Positions 10,759 to 22,932 are shown, numbered from the stretch's first letter. The stretch is DNA of 64,000 nucleotides from Tolypocladium sp. Sup5 PDA-1 (GCA_000750105.3 JPHH03000004.1:1116001-1180000); one strand, 5' to 3'. Notes: generated from the sequence alone by a model not told the origin. A program made the numbers and translations.

Positions 10759-13257
10759 TCATAGCCAGGCATCTTTCGACGACTGTGGCTGGTCCAGCGC
10801 AAAGTCAAGTCTCGGCATGTCGAGCTTCGGGGCTTCCTCGACCTTGGCCTTCTGACCGCCGCCGACCTTCTTGGGCGAGCTGCGCGTCTCTGGCGCGGGG
10901 CCGAATCTGACGTCCTTGACGTCCCAGCCATCCTCGGCTGCCGCGGCAACCCATGTGCGCAGGGCCGTGTGCACAGCCCCGTAGAACTTCTCTTTGCAGA
11001 GCCGCATGCTGCCACCGAGGCAGCGCTCCCAGCCCGAGATTCGGAACTCGGTGCGCAGGGCGTTGCGCTCCTGCGGCGAGGGCGTGCAGGCAAGGATGGC
11101 GTTCATGAGATCGAGATGGGAGGCGAGGTAATTGGTTGCGTCCCACTCGACGCCCCCCACGTACGGCGCGGCGGGCACTGGCGGCCGCTCCGGTGGAAAG
11201 TGTCGGAGCATGTAGGCGTACGGCCCTTCGGATCCCACGTCATCCGGCGCGGTGCCGAGAGCATATCTGTTGGACTCCTTATCCGAGGGGAGCGCCACCA
11301 CGTTGAGGTTGTGGAGGAAGATCCAGAAGACCTCCTTGGTCACACTAACGACCTCCTTGCACCACATGCGGTACGGCCGCTCCCGTCTCATCTCCAGCAC
11401 GAAGGGAAGAGGGCGTTCCTCTTCTTTGGGCACCTGGTCGCGGAGGTGGGTCAACACGCTCCTTGCTCTCGACACGCGCTCTGCCGGTGCGGCAGACTCG
11501 ATATACGCGAAGAGGACCGAGGTGATGATGTTCCGGGTGGTGAACTCGCTCGGGCCCTTCTTCTCAGGGTCGAAGAGCATGTGCAAGAGCCTGGGGAAGA
11601 GATCCGCCTGCACGGAGTGGATGTACTCCATGGCGCGAGCCGTGGTCGAGAGCGCCTTGAGGCACAGGAGATTCTCATGCAGCAGCGCGTCTTCGTGCTC
11701 CTCTCTGAAGGCATTGTTAGCATTCTCATATCGTCCTTTGGGAGGCACAGGCGTTGTTCACCTCCACTCGACCTCCATGATGCGGTTGAGCAGTCCGACA
11801 ATTTCCTTCATGCCGCCCTGCTGGATAAAGTCTTCAATCCACGCGACGGTCTCGTTTCGCAGCAACAGCCGCAGCTTGTGTAGCTTGCCGACCTCGACGA
11901 GCTCGGGCTTCTGTACCTTTCTAAGGTACGCGACGTAATCGCTGGGGCCCTGCTGAAGCTTGATCTTGGCTAGTAGACCAGTCCCGGAAGAGGAGTAGGA
12001 TGAAGACGGCCGCTCGCTCGCAACACTCTCAGTGGACTTGCTCCTGAAGTGGCGCCCCAGCGTGCCCTCGCCCTTTGGCTTCTTGGACGGGGACCTTGAT
12101 TCCTTTTTCCCTCGTGAAAATGTAAAGCTCCGGCCTCGGCTCCGCTTCGGTTTGTCGTCATCACAGTCAGAACCAGCAGGCGTGACGGCAGCTGGGTCAG
12201 CGCTGCTGGTGCTGTCCATGGTTCCCGACCGCTCCATCTTGGCGGCCTGCATCTCAGCCCAATCCTGCCGGATGAATTCCATCTTGATTGTATCAGTCAG
12301 GTTTCTCATCTTGTACCGCTGATTCTCTGGGATGTTCCGGCGGTCTAGCAGGTCCTCCAGTTGTTTGTCGATATCCCCGGGGTTGGGGAGTGGCCGAGGC
12401 GACTCCGTGGCTGGGCTGGTTGCAGTCGACTTTGACCGGCCATGAGTCAAATTGCTGAAGGCAGCGAGCACTCTGCCCCTCTGCAAGTGACTCGCTGGCT
12501 TCTCCGTGCTAGAGGCTTGCCGTGACGCTGCCGCCGCCTTTGGGTCTGAGTATACTCTCGGAACGTGAAGAGACTTGGGCCGTTCCTTGACAACTGGTCG
12601 AGTAGAAGCAACATCGACGGACGCGCGCTCCCTTGGCTTGTTGGAAAATGCATTGGTGGTGAACTGGGCGAAGATTGGAGGTGGCAGGCCGGCACTGACG
12701 GGTTCGTCAGGTGTTCTGTTCTCCTTGTCCTTGGAGGACCGCGCCTCGTCCTCGGTCGCGAGCATGTAGAGATTCTTCAACGACTTGGGGCGCGTGAGCA
12801 ACCCGATAAGGCTTGTTGCCGACTTGGTCTTCTTCGGCTTCTTCGACGGCGACGCGTCACGAGTCTTGGACGCCTTGTTCGTGTCCTTTTCTGCGGTGGG
12901 CTTCAGCGAGACGTTGCCCCATGTGTACTTTGGGCCATCGTCGAGGCGTTCCTCTCGGGACTTTCGAGGGGACCGGGGGGCAGACTCTTGCTGGTTCTGC
13001 TGGAGCTCGCCCAGGGCCCCGGGGTCGTTCCTTGAAAAGTTGCCAATCGCCATGCCGTTGTCGTTGGTCAAGTACTGGGGTTGTGGCCGTCGGTCAAGAG
13101 GAGGCGACGGGAGGATTTTCCCGCTCGAAGCTTGTCGGCGGTGTAGGAACGATATCAAGCCCGAGGAAGGTTTCGTTTCGTGAGCGCCTGTCTGATTCGG
13201 GCCGTAGCCATTGCCGCCTGGTGCCATCGCCGGCCGTGGCACCAACTCAAACCCCAA
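10759..13257 (-). CDS. GBD/FH3-domain protein (formin N-terminus-like, Rid1-type)
   Basis: Two exons (11762-13257 and 10759-11704) join inside an Arg codon at VEW-R-EEHED, giving 813 residues. The first about 280 residues are disordered, rich in Ser, Pro and Lys. From about residue 300 the protein resembles the GTPase-binding and FH3 (armadillo-like) regions of diaphanous formins: DIDKQLEDLLDRRNIPENQR, a long central stretch, DYVAYLRKVQ, then KLRLLLRNETVAWIEDF and LLCLKALSTTARAMEYIHS. No FH1 polyproline or FH2 actin-nucleating domain follows, so it is not a formin. Proteins of this build are annotated in related fungi as GTPase-binding protein Rid1. A role as a Rho/Cdc42 effector in polarity is inferred. 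Confidence 0.78.
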
Positions 13258-14242
13258 GCCAACGGCGGGCTATGCTCGAGAGCCGTTGTCGACAAGCGCG
13301 CCACTCCCGGCGGGCGGTCGGACAGAGCGTAGAGTCTCCAGCGCACGAGAAAAGAATACGCAAAGAATATAAGAGGCCGCCGCGTGGCGGAAGAAAAAAG
13401 TCAATTCAAAAGATGATGCCGGGTCAAAAAGGATGCCATGGTTGAGAAGAAGAAACCGTTGCGGTGGTGACTGCTGTGGGGGAGATGGCAGCCAGGGCAG
13501 TTACAGGAGGCGTTGCATGTTTATGGAGGGGCGTTGGTTGCTGTGACGACGGGGGCTTTATCTTATCGCCGTGCATGCACGCGTCGAGCTACTGAACAAG
13601 GGCGCCGTCTACGAGCACGTAGCAGGTACGAATACGCCGGCTGCAAGGGCATCTGGGACACGAGTGGAAATGAATTGGTTCAATGTCTGGTTCGACCACC
13701 GTGAACAGACGATTGACGAGCGGTTGGCTTGTGCCTTGCCCTTGGCGAGGCGGCCAGCGTGGGACCAAATTTCAGGGTATCCATCAGTTGCTGGTGGTGA
13801 GCGCGCTACGGGTGCTTGTCGCGTCTGGGCCGCCGGCAGCGGCGGCTACAGGGCGTGCACGTGCCCATTCATCTCGAGCTTCTCCAGTTCTTGCCCGCAG
13901 GGTCCAGTTCACCTGAAGATAGTTCGTCCAACCTCGTCATGGGCCTGGGGCCCGGCTCACGCGGAGATGAGGAGAGACGAATGCCGAGGCCTTCTCGAAT
14001 CTCAACAAGAATTTCTGTTTGCTACGGCACCGCGGTATACAAGTTGTGCCCGTGCCTGAATCTCAATGGACGGCTGTTCATTCATATATGCATCAAGTTG
14101 CTTCTTTTTGGCACATTTGCCTTCCTCCTGTTCCTCGAAGATTGCTCTTCTGCCATCCTGGGCCCCTGGCCACCTTGTTACCCTTACCCAGGGCATGCAC
14201 CCTCCCGTCGTCTCTTCTCCGAGGCTTCTGCGGCTACTGCGG
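13258..14242. other. Intergenic, about 1 kb
   Basis: This lies upstream of the GBD/FH3 gene and downstream of the dioxygenase. No family match was found in any frame. It should contain the GBD/FH3 promoter and the dioxygenase 3' untranslated region. Confidence 0.5.
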
Positions 14243-15394
14243 CTACAGCGACGGGCCAAATTGTCGGCCCTTGTAGCCCTTGGGCGACAGGATGACGTTG
14301 TACTCGAGCTCGAGCTCGGCCCTGTCGTCGCCCTTGAGGGTCTTGAAGTCCACAACGAGATCGTCCTTGACGGCAAAGACAGTGTCCGTGGCCAGCCAAG
14401 GGTCGTCCTTGGGGTACAGCTGAGTTGTGCAGCCCTTGAAGTCGGGGTGGGTCACCTGGAGAAGCCTCCCGTCAGCCGTGCTCAGTTTGCTCATGTCTGC
14501 CATTCTCCTCTCCACTTCAATCTCGTTTCTGTGCGCCACCCGGGATATTGACGTATGACGCGTGGGGTCAGGGTATCTTTTCACTCACCATGATGTGGAT
14601 GTGAGCCGGCCGCATGGGGTGTCGATCCATGAGCGTGAGGAGCTCGTAGCTCGGGCCGTCGGTGGGCAGCGAGTACGCAGTCGGGTGGTAGCAGTAGAAC
14701 CAGTACTTGCCGTTCGCATCTGCCCTGAACTTGCCGCGCAGGTTGTTGGGCGTCTGGTTCTCCGGGTCCTGGAAGTCATACTTGCCGTTGGAGCTGGCCT
14801 GCCAGATGTCGAAGACGGCGTTGGGGATGGGCTTGCCGGTGAGCAGGTTGGTGATGGTGCCGTGCATCAGGCAGACGCGGCCGCTGGGGGCCGGGTTCTG
14901 GATGATGGTGCCGCCGTTCTCTCTGAACGGAGCGTGGGGAGACCAGAAGGGGCCGAGGATGGAGGAGGAGGTGGGATCAACGTCGCCCTCGGCGATGACC
15001 TTGTTGGCAATCTCATCGACCAGCCTGGACACGGAGCAGTCAGCTACGCCCGTCCTGTCGAGTGGCAAGCTACCGAGGGAGGCACAGAGACTTACGACTC
15101 GAGTCCGAGAATGTCGGAGACGCGGTGCGCCTCGTTGCGCGTCTTGGTGGACGTCTGGCCGACGGCGTTGATGAAGTGCACACCCGTCATCCACTCGTCG
15201 TTTGTCAGCTCGACCTCGCGGGCGAAATCGTGCAGATGCCGGAGCAGGCTGCCCAGGATCAGACGATTCCGGGGCGTGATGTTGGGGCCCATGGTCTCAA
15301 TGACATGCTTGGTGAAGTTGGGGTCGAAGCGGCTCGTCGGCTCAGCGACGCCGTTGCCGTTGGAGCGCCCGTTGGCGATGCCGTTGGTTGCCAT
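14243..15394 (-). CDS. Intradiol ring-cleavage dioxygenase (catechol/hydroxyquinol type)
   Basis: Three exons (15096-15394, 14589-15024, 14243-14455) give 315 residues. This non-heme Fe(III) enzyme opens a catechol-type ring between the two hydroxyls. The N-terminal helical domain (about residues 25-110, LILGSLLRHLHDFAREV through HRVSDILGLESLVDE) is the dimerisation domain of catechol and hydroxyquinol 1,2-dioxygenases. The catalytic beta-sandwich shows GPFW, DIWQASSNGKYD, YSLPTDGPSY and RPAHIHIMV, which hold the expected two Tyr and two His iron ligands. The gene is divergent from a carboxy-muconate cyclase, so a protocatechuate or related aromatic substrate in the beta-ketoadipate pathway is likely. 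Sequence alone does not settle whether catechol, hydroxyquinol or protocatechuate is used. Confidence 0.88.
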
Positions 15395-16253
15395 GATGTG
15401 CGCGTGTCTTTCAGAGGAAGACGGATAGGAGTGAGGTATAAGGGTATGGAGATGTGTGTGTTGGCAAGTGCCTACGGACAGTCGTTGACACAAGTGTGAT
15501 CTGACAAGAGATAACGACAAAGGATAGGCCACGGTTTGAATCGACAAAGTGATAAAGCCAACCGGCTGGAGCAGCAAAGGCGAATGGGATGGCGCTTATT
15601 ATATGCGTTCAACTTGGCATACGTCCGGCTTGCCGAAACACCACCCGAGGATGGAGCCAACTAGCACTGGCCGTCGGACGACGTGGATGAACATTATCAA
15701 TTACAATCGACGTGTGGTTACACGTCCACCAAATCATCGTCGTTCCGTCGTCCGAAACCCCGCAAAAGCGAACCATGGTGCTGCTCGGGGGATTAACGCG
15801 GCTGTTTCGACGCTGCTCTGGTCGGCCATCTGGCACCCGATAGGGCGAGCCCGGTGATGGCACCACCCGAACCAGCGCCGGGGTGCTGACAGGCCGCCAA
15901 AACTGCCTTTGCCACCCCGTCTTTCCAATGGCGGAGACGAATCGAGGACCCCACATCTGGGGTTTCTGGAAGAATAGCGCATTGAATCGTCGACGACGTT
16001 GAGCAATTGGAGGGGGGGAGGAGGGGTAAACGTTTTGCCCCCCACCATCCGGCTCGCCCAATCGACCTCCACAAGCGCCCCCCCCCCCCCGGCAAACGAC
16101 GACGGCCCCGATTGGGATGCCTGACGGCGTGGGAGGCGTCGGGAAAGAGTACAAGAGGATTGGGGGAGACGGATCTCGAAGAGTTGCCGTGCTAATCTAG
16201 GCTCTCATGAGCAGTCTACGGCTTCTACAGTCTCACTCAGCACGAAGCGCAAG
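15395..16253. promoter_or_regulatory. Shared divergent promoter of the dioxygenase and the muconate cyclase
   Basis: An 859-base gap lies between two divergent starts of genes in one pathway. It holds a C-run at about 16079-16089, and no open frame with a family match. Shared control by aromatic inducers is inferred from arrangement only; no binding site was recognised. Confidence 0.4.
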
Positions 16254-17473
16254 ATGCCCGTCCACCACCTCATGGTCGGCACGTGGACGCCGCCGGGGGC
16301 CATATTCACGTTTGCCTTTGACGACGAGAGGCTCACGCTGGAGCTGGTCAAGCGGACCGCGATTCCCGAGGATGAGCCCATCTCCTGGATGACGTTTGAT
16401 GTAAGTCGCAAAGACCGTCTCAAGACACAAGCCGGATTCAGAGTCTCGTGAGATGCCAACTCATCTACAGCATGCCAAAAGGAACATTTACGGCGCGGCC
16501 ATGAAGAAGTGGTCCAGCTACGCCGTCGAGTCGCCGACATCCATTGTCCACCAAGCGTCTCGCCCCCTGCTTCACGATCGTACATACGTCGCCTCACACA
16601 CGCATCGTGACAGCCTGGGACTAACTCACGTCCACAGCCAAGGCGCAATCGCCGGAAACCAACACCCGCGCCATCTTCCTCCTCGCCGCCCGGAAGCCCC
16701 CCCACGCCGTCTACTGCAACCCCTTCTACTCCCACGCTGGGCACGGCTCCGTCTTTGCCGTCTCCCCCTCCGGCGCCCTCGCCGACAACGTCCAGAACTA
16801 CGCGTACCAGCCCAGCTCGGGCATCCACGGCATGGTCTTTGACCCGCAAGAGGAGCATCTCTACTCGGCCGACCTCAAGGCCAACAAGATCTGGGTCCAC
16901 CGCTGCCGGAGCCCGTCATCGCCGGAGCTCGACCTCGTCGGCGCCGTCGACTGCCCCGACGAGCGCGACCACCCGCGCTGGGTAGCTATGCACCCCTCGG
17001 GCAACTTCCTCTACGTCCTCATGGAAAAAGGCAACCGTCTCTGCGAATACGCCGTCTCGCCGACTACCCACCTCCCCGAGTACACGGACCGCCACTGGCC
17101 CCTCATCCCGCCCGGCATCCCCGACCGCTGGACGCAGTACCGCGCCGACGTGTGCGCGCTCTCCCACTCGGGCCGCTACCTCTTCGCCTCGTCGCGCGCA
17201 AACAGCTTCGACCTGACGGGCTACGTCGCGGCCTTCAAGCTCAAGCCCTCGGGGCAGGTCGAGCGCCAGATCTGCCTCAACCCCACGCCCACGAGCGGCG
17301 GGCACAGCAACGCCGTCGCGCCGAGCGACTGGTCGGATGAATGGGTCGCCATCACGGACGACCAGGAGGGCTGGCTCGAGGTGTACCGCTGGCAGGACGA
17401 GTTCCTGGCGAGGGTCGCGAGGGTGCGCGTGCCGGAGCCGGGATTTGGCATGAATGCGATTTGGTACGACTAG
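16254..17473 (+). CDS. 3-carboxy-cis,cis-muconate lactonising enzyme (carboxy-muconate cyclase)
   Basis: Three exons (16254-16400, 16471-16579, 16638-17473) give 363 residues, the usual length for the fungal enzyme. It is a seven-bladed beta-propeller, unlike the bacterial fumarase-type enzyme, that cyclises 3-carboxy-cis,cis-muconate to 3-carboxymuconolactone in protocatechuate breakdown. Matches to the family include MVGTWTPPGAIFTFAFDD at the start, NTRAIFLLAARKPP, GIHGMVFDPQEEHLYSADLKA, HPRWVAMHPSGNFLYVLME, RADVCALSHSGRYLFASSRA, TPTSGGHSNAV and the end VPEPGFGMNAIWYD. The exon 2 donor (GTACAT) was chosen because it restores frame and gives the expected P-K-A join before SPETNTRA. The enzyme is cytosolic. 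Confidence 0.93.
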
Positions 17474-17650
17474 GCCACGCAATAGACATATAGAAAGAAA
17501 GGCCTTTGTGAATAATACTATTAAATGCTACCTATCCATTCAAAACTCCGGAGAAAGTCTCAAACCAACACGGCTTTTCGTCACCACCCTACTGGACTAA
17601 TGACTGACAGCACCCAACACTTACCCTCATTCTCGCTGTCCCCTTTCATA

Positions 17651-19600
17651 TTATTGCTCGATCTCGTCATCGCGGGCCTTTTTCTTTGTGTCGTTCGTGC
17701 CGTTCGTGCCGTTCGCGCCATCCGCGCCGTACCCATTGGGCTCGTCGCCATTCGCCGAGTCCCGCGCCAGCAGCGGCGTCTCCTCGTTGTCATCAACGGA
17801 CTGCTGCAGAATAATGGGAGGAATCTCTTCAATCGGCTTGCCGTTCCCGGCCGGGCTGATAAGCGTCGTGACGCCGAGGCCCTGCTTGATCTTGAAGACG
17901 TTGGTGCGGGTGTTGCGCGGCTTGGCGGCGCGGTTCGCCGGGCCGAGGCGTAGCTGCTGCTTCATCTCGTCGAGGGAGGCCTTGACGGGTATGGGTCCGC
18001 CGCCGTCGGGCCCGCCGTCTGGGCCGGAGGAGCTGCGGCGCTTCATGAAAATGGCCGTCTTGGGGTGGTGCTCGGGGCACCCGCTGTCGCTGTGCGTGCC
18101 GAGGGAGCCGACCGTCAGGGTCTGGCCGTCCGAGTCCTCGGCGATGTCGACGAGGATGGGGTTGTCTCCGGGCTTCTTAGACGCGATGGTGGCAGCGGTG
18201 GCAGCGGTGGCGGCTTCATTGTGGCCGTGGCTGTGGGTGTGAAACCGCCTGGCTCTGGGCGCTGGGGTGAGGCGTCTGATGGCCTTGTGCACGTCGACGT
18301 ACACGTCTGATTCATCGACAATTTCTCTGCTCGGTGGTTAGCGAGGTCCATATGACTCCCAAGCAAGGAACACATACTCTCCGATAAGCTCCTCAATGAC
18401 GTCTTCGAGGGTGACAACTCCCAGAGCGCCGTGGTCGGATCCCGGATACTCGGAGACCAGCACCATGTGGGACTTGCCCTCCTGGAAGAAGTTGATAATA
18501 TCCAGGCAGCTCGTCTCGGGGCGAGTCTCGACAATGGCACCCAGCTGCACATCGCGGACGGGAATCCTGTCCTCGGGGTCATACGTGATGAGCGTCTTGA
18601 CCAGGAGCATGCCGACAAAATCAGTCGGGTTGCCGGCGCGGTAGATGGGGATTCTCGAGTATCCAGAGGACAGGATATTGTCCATGGTCTTGTCGTCCAG
18701 GACGTGGTCCTCGGCCAGGGTGAAGACGTCATCCATGGGCGTCATCACCTCGGACACGGGCTTGTCCTTGAGGTCCAGCACGGCGGTGATGATGGTGACC
18801 TCATCCTGGTTCAGGCGTTCCGACAGCTCGCCGAGCGACTTGTGGAGGGTGACGAGGGTCTTGAGGCCGCTCTTCTTGTACACGGTCCCGTGGTCCTCGC
18901 CGAGGATCCAGTCGAGGAGCTTGGCAGTAGGCCAGGCGATGGGGCTGAGGAGGTACATGAGGATGAGGACGGGCTTGGACATGTACCCGCCGATGGGGAG
19001 GCCGTATCGGACGCAGATGGACTGGGGGACGATCTCGCCAAAGATGACTACACGCAGTTAGCCTGATGGTTCCGAACTTGATGACTTTAGGTGCCCTACC
19101 AATGAGAACCGTAGAGCCCACGACGGCAGCGACGCCGCCGCCCAAGGTACGGTCGAGAACGACGGGAAGCGACTCGTTGACAATGACGTTGGCGAGTAGC
19201 AGAGTGACCAGTACCCAGTGCTTTCCCTTCATCAACAAGCTGAGCACCCTCGTCGCATTCTTGTGCTGCGGCTCCGTAGGGTCACCCGACACGACCTGCA
19301 GATATATGCTGTCCTGTCCCATCAACCTGCGCCATTCGTCAGCATTCTCGCCGCGTATGCCACGTGAGTATGGACCTACGCAATCGTCAACCCCGCAAAG
19401 GCTCCTCCGAGCAAGACGAGCACCATGGAAGCCACGGCAAGCACCCAGACAGGCGTCGCCTTCATATCGCCGTCGCCGTGGTCTCGCGTGGACAAAGGCG
19501 CCGCCGCCACCGCCGAGATGCCCATGCCCAGCACACGCCCCAGGCCGATCACGGCCGGTCGCACGCTGGCGACGCTGCCAGAGATACCATTCCTCCGCAT
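17651..19600 (-). CDS. CNNM/Mam3-type membrane protein with DUF21 and CBS domains
   Basis: Four exons (19380-19600, 19100-19326, 18378-19047, 17651-18326) give 597 residues. The order is an N-terminal hydrophobic segment (WVLAVASMVLVLLGGAFAGLTIA), the DUF21 transmembrane core (LMGQDS, HWVLVTLLLANVIVNESLP, VIFGEIVPQSICVRYGLP, KPVLILMYLLSPIAWP), then a tandem CBS pair (EVMTPMDDVFTL, SRIPIYRAG, GVVTLEDVIEELIGEEI) and a disordered tail with Asn-Gly-Thr repeats. Yeast Mam3 and animal CNNM proteins are in this family and act in Mg2+, Mn2+ or other metal handling at vacuolar or plasma membranes. Transport versus regulation is not decided by sequence. The final residues come from a 9-base repeat. Confidence 0.88.
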
Positions 19601-20349
19601 CTCGAGTGTTTCTATCGCCGCTGCTGCCTGCGTGGACGCCTTTCGCCGATTCTGCGGTGTATGTTTGTTGGTCGTCGGTATGACGGCGGGAAAAAAAGAT
19701 CAGACGAAGAAACCGTTTGGTTGGGTGTTCGTTCTAACCAGGAATGGCCGCGGCCGTCTGTATAAGGTTAATAAAATAAAGCCGGCGATCGCGCGCGAAC
19801 GAGCGCGAGGCGCAGATGCAGATGCAGATGGATGCACTGATGGTTCGAGTCTGCCGGTGTCGGATGCCTTGGGGTGCGCAACCCGGTGCGGCCTGGGGGA
19901 TTGATTGATGGAGAGGAAGCAGAGGATACGAGTAAGTTTTGGACGGTCTAGATCGAAGCTGTTATGCCGTGGACGGCTAACGGTGGGCCCTGGAAGGACT
20001 GAGCCTCTGAGGTGAGCGGCCGATGACGACAGACGCATGGCTGTGCGGGCCCTGATTGGTTGAATTGGGCGAGGCCTTCAAGGTGCCCGTAACGGGCGAC
20101 AGAGGCCATGGAGATTGTCCGAAGCATCGCATTTTGGCTCCTACTCCTTCTCTCTTGGCAGCTCACATGGCCATCGCATAATAGCTATCTGTGTAACCGG
20201 AAACTCTATGAACCCGTAAGGTAGTTTTGGCAAGGTTGAACTGCAATGAAACCCCAGGAACAAGCAGCCACGGACATGTGGTGTGGGACTGGACGGACCG
20301 CGACCCACGTAGCAGTGGCGTCCCCCAGCCGTTGAGACTCGAGAGATTA
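19601..20349. other. Intergenic, CNNM-type gene upstream to PHGDH 3' end
   Basis: No gene is visible. It includes a GCAGAT microrepeat near 19815-19832 and presumably the promoter of the CNNM-type gene. Confidence 0.5.
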
Positions 20350-22065
20350 TCAGAGCTTCACCAGACTGACATCCAGCACGCCGTCCGATTTCCTAAGCCC
20401 GTCCAGCACGCTGCCTTCCACCTCGCCGTCGACGCCCAGGATCATCAGCGCCTCCTTGTCCTCTTGCGTCTCCGGCTTCTCGTCCTGTGCCGACACCAGA
20501 CCCAGGCTCGCAACCTGCATGAAGCGTATATTGATGCCGTGCGACCCCAAAACCATGCCCACACCTCCTATCTTGCCCGGCTTATCGTAGTTGTGCAGGA
20601 TGATGAGCGTGCCCTCGGGGCTGAACGTCGCGCTGAAGCGGTCCAGCTTGGAGATGTACACCCGCTTGCCCGACGTGTAGCCCTCGATAATCTGCTCGCT
20701 GCTCGCCTCGCTGCCCTCTGCGACTGACCTGAGAGTCACCAGGTTCGAATACGTCATGTCGTGCGACTGGCGGGCGTGCGTCTCGTTGATGACAATGCCC
20801 TTTTCCTTGGCAATGAGCGTCGCGTTCACAATGTTGACGTTGGAGTCGCTGAACGAGGCCACGAGGCCCTTGACGAGGGCGGCGAAGAGCGGCTTGGTGT
20901 TGGTCATGCCGGCCAAGTCGCCGTGATAGATGAGCTCGAACTTGCGGCCGCCGACCATGCCGCCTTTGGTCCTCACATAATGCTGCGTATACAGCCGGCC
21001 CATCTGCTCCACCAGCTGGACCGACGGCTGCAGCTTGCGGTACTCTTCGGGGAGGATGATGGGAGCGTTGACGGCGCTGGTGGGCAGTCCGCCGCGCAGA
21101 ATCTCCAGCACCTGCGTGCAGACGTCCATGGAGACATTCTCCTGCGCCTCCACCGTGGACGCTCCCAGGTGAGGCGTTGCCATGACCTTGGGGTGCTTGA
21201 CGAGCTCGGCGGCCGTCGAGTCTGCGGCGGGCGGCTCCGAGGTGAAGACGTCGAGCCCGGCGCCGGCAATCCAGCCCTCGTTGAGCGCTTTCAGCAGCGC
21301 GGCCTCGTTGTACACGCCCCCCCGAGCAACGTTGAGGATCCGGGCCGTCTTCTTCATCGTCTGGAACTCGGCTTCCCCAATCAGGTCCATGGTGGTGGCC
21401 AGCAGGGGCGTGTGAATGGTGAGGAAGTCGACCTCGGGCAGCATGCCCTTTAGTTCGGGCACCAGCTCAACGCCGGCTTCGCGGGCGATGTCGGCGCTGG
21501 CGTAGGGGTCGACGGCCTTGACTTGCATGCCCAGTCCTTTGGCCATCCGGGCTACGTTGAGGCCGACCTTGCCCAGACCGACGATGCCCAGTGTCTTTCG
21601 TCCGACCTCGACGCCGACAAGCTTGCTTCGCTCCCACTTGCCGCCCTTGACACTACCGTCTGCACGACCAATGTTGCGAGCCGTCGCGAGGAGGAGTGCT
21701 ATCGTGTGCTCGGCGGCAGCCAGTATGTTGCCGGCCGGCGAGTTGATGACGATGATGCCCTGGTTTGTCGCCGCCGGGACATTGATGTTGTCGACGCCGA
21801 CGCCGGCACGGGCGACGACCTTGAGCTTCCTGCCGGCTTGCAGCACCTCGGCGGTCACCTGGGTCTCGGACCGCACGATGAGGCCATGGTAGCCGGGGAT
21901 GATGGATATCAGCTCGCCTGCCGCAAGCCCAAGCTTGACGTCGACGTCGAAGTGAGGGGTCAGCAGGGCGAGGCCGTCTTGCGAGACCTTTTCGGGGACG
22001 AGGATACGAGGGCGGTTGGGTGTGGTTTGGCCCGAGGCCTCATGGACAGCAGAGGGAGCCATCAT
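20350..22065 (-). CDS. D-3-phosphoglycerate dehydrogenase
   Basis: This single exon codes 571 residues. The enzyme oxidises 3-phosphoglycerate with NAD+ in the first step of phosphorylated serine synthesis in the cytosol. It has the long bacterial/plant layout: substrate domain, NAD-binding domain with GLGKVG near residue 168, catalytic Arg in NVARGG, Glu in SEPP and His in HLGAST, then an intervening (ASB) domain (GGMVGGRKFELIYHGDLAG) and a C-terminal ACT domain (TLIILHNYDKPGKIGGVG). The ACT domain points to allosteric control, in most relatives by serine. Of two adjacent Met codons the first is used; either gives the same product. Confidence 0.95.
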   Translation of the reverse strand: MMAPSAVHEASGQTTPNRPRILVPEKVSQDGLALLTPHFDVDVKLGLAAGELISIIPGYHGLIVRSETQVTAEVLQAGRKLKVVARAGVGVDNINVPAATNQGIIVINSPAGNILAAAEHTIALLLATARNIGRADGSVKGGKWERSKLVGVEVGRKTLGIVGLGKVGLNVARMAKGLGMQVKAVDPYASADIAREAGVELVPELKGMLPEVDFLTIHTPLLATTMDLIGEAEFQTMKKTARILNVARGGVYNEAALLKALNEGWIAGAGLDVFTSEPPAADSTAAELVKHPKVMATPHLGASTVEAQENVSMDVCTQVLEILRGGLPTSAVNAPIILPEEYRKLQPSVQLVEQMGRLYTQHYVRTKGGMVGGRKFELIYHGDLAGMTNTKPLFAALVKGLVASFSDSNVNIVNATLIAKEKGIVINETHARQSHDMTYSNLVTLRSVAEGSEASSEQIIEGYTSGKRVYISKLDRFSATFSPEGTLIILHNYDKPGKIGGVGMVLGSHGINIRFMQVASLGLVSAQDEKPETQEDKEALMILGVDGEVEGSVLDGLRKSDGVLDVSLVKL

Positions 22066-22932
22066 GTAACCTATACGTCACCAGTGCGGCGAGCTCAGCG
22101 TGGTCAAGCTTGTACACGCCGATGGAAGAATAGTCTGTCAAGGGAGGGATAGCAGCAGCTTAAGACTCGTGGGTAGGACGAAAGCGAGGGGGGTGTAGGA
22201 ATACAAGATGACGTCTAAAGCCGAGACCCTTTAAAATATGAGGTGGCGGAGGAACGTAGGTAGCACCTGGCCGAAAGCTTACCTTAGGTGGCACACGTCC
22301 AGTCAGATACAACCCAGTATTATTACTCCGTACGGATTCATCAAGGTATGTAGCCGATGGATCCCCCTTCGGAAACGTAAACCTATCCGGTCGTTTACAG
22401 GGCGATGTCCCGACGCCAGCCCAGCTAGTAGTCGAGTCCGTAGGACGAAGCAGCAATGCCGGCGAGGGCTGAGCTGACCCTCCAGTGCCCCCACCGTTGC
22501 AGCGACATGCAGCTCTCATGCATCGGGCCAATCCACGGTCCCTTCCGGTCGAGGTGGACGGCGTGCAAGGGTGTGCTAGTTGGAGAAGTGGGCTGTGGCT
22601 GCCGTCCATCTACCCCACCAACCCACGTTCCCCTCGACCTCCCGAGTGCCCCGCGATGCTGATCAGTCAGACTGGGCGTGGTGGAATCGTATCCCCCTCA
22701 TTCGACCTCTTACTGCCTCGCTTGCTACCTAGGGGCTTGATGTATTTTAATTGCAGCATCTAGAGCCTCGGAAAAGGCGATGGGGGAATATCCTTCCTCC
22801 CGGTCGTCACCTTCGGCCGTCGCCAAGCGACATGGATGCGTACATGGTCGGCTCGCGCTATTTCCCCGAACCGCGACGTAAGGATCACGCACATATGCCG
22901 CAACATGGTCAGTAAGCACTGCAGCGGGCCTC
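22066..22932. other. Intergenic, about 0.87 kb
   Basis: This is the PHGDH promoter side and the 3' side of the small membrane-protein gene. It contains an ACTCCGTACGGA motif at about 22325. No gene is seen. Confidence 0.5.

Noticed and set aside
11252..11938. Plus-strand frames opposite the GBD/FH3 gene
   Set aside because: The minus strand carries the recognisable domain; the plus-strand translations have no motifs.
19835..19865. A tRNA-like B box (GGTTCGAGTCT)
   Set aside because: No A box at the right distance and no cloverleaf could be drawn.
20761..21453. A 230-residue frame opposite 3-phosphoglycerate dehydrogenase
   Set aside because: It is a shadow of the strongly biased PHGDH codons; the translation has no family features.
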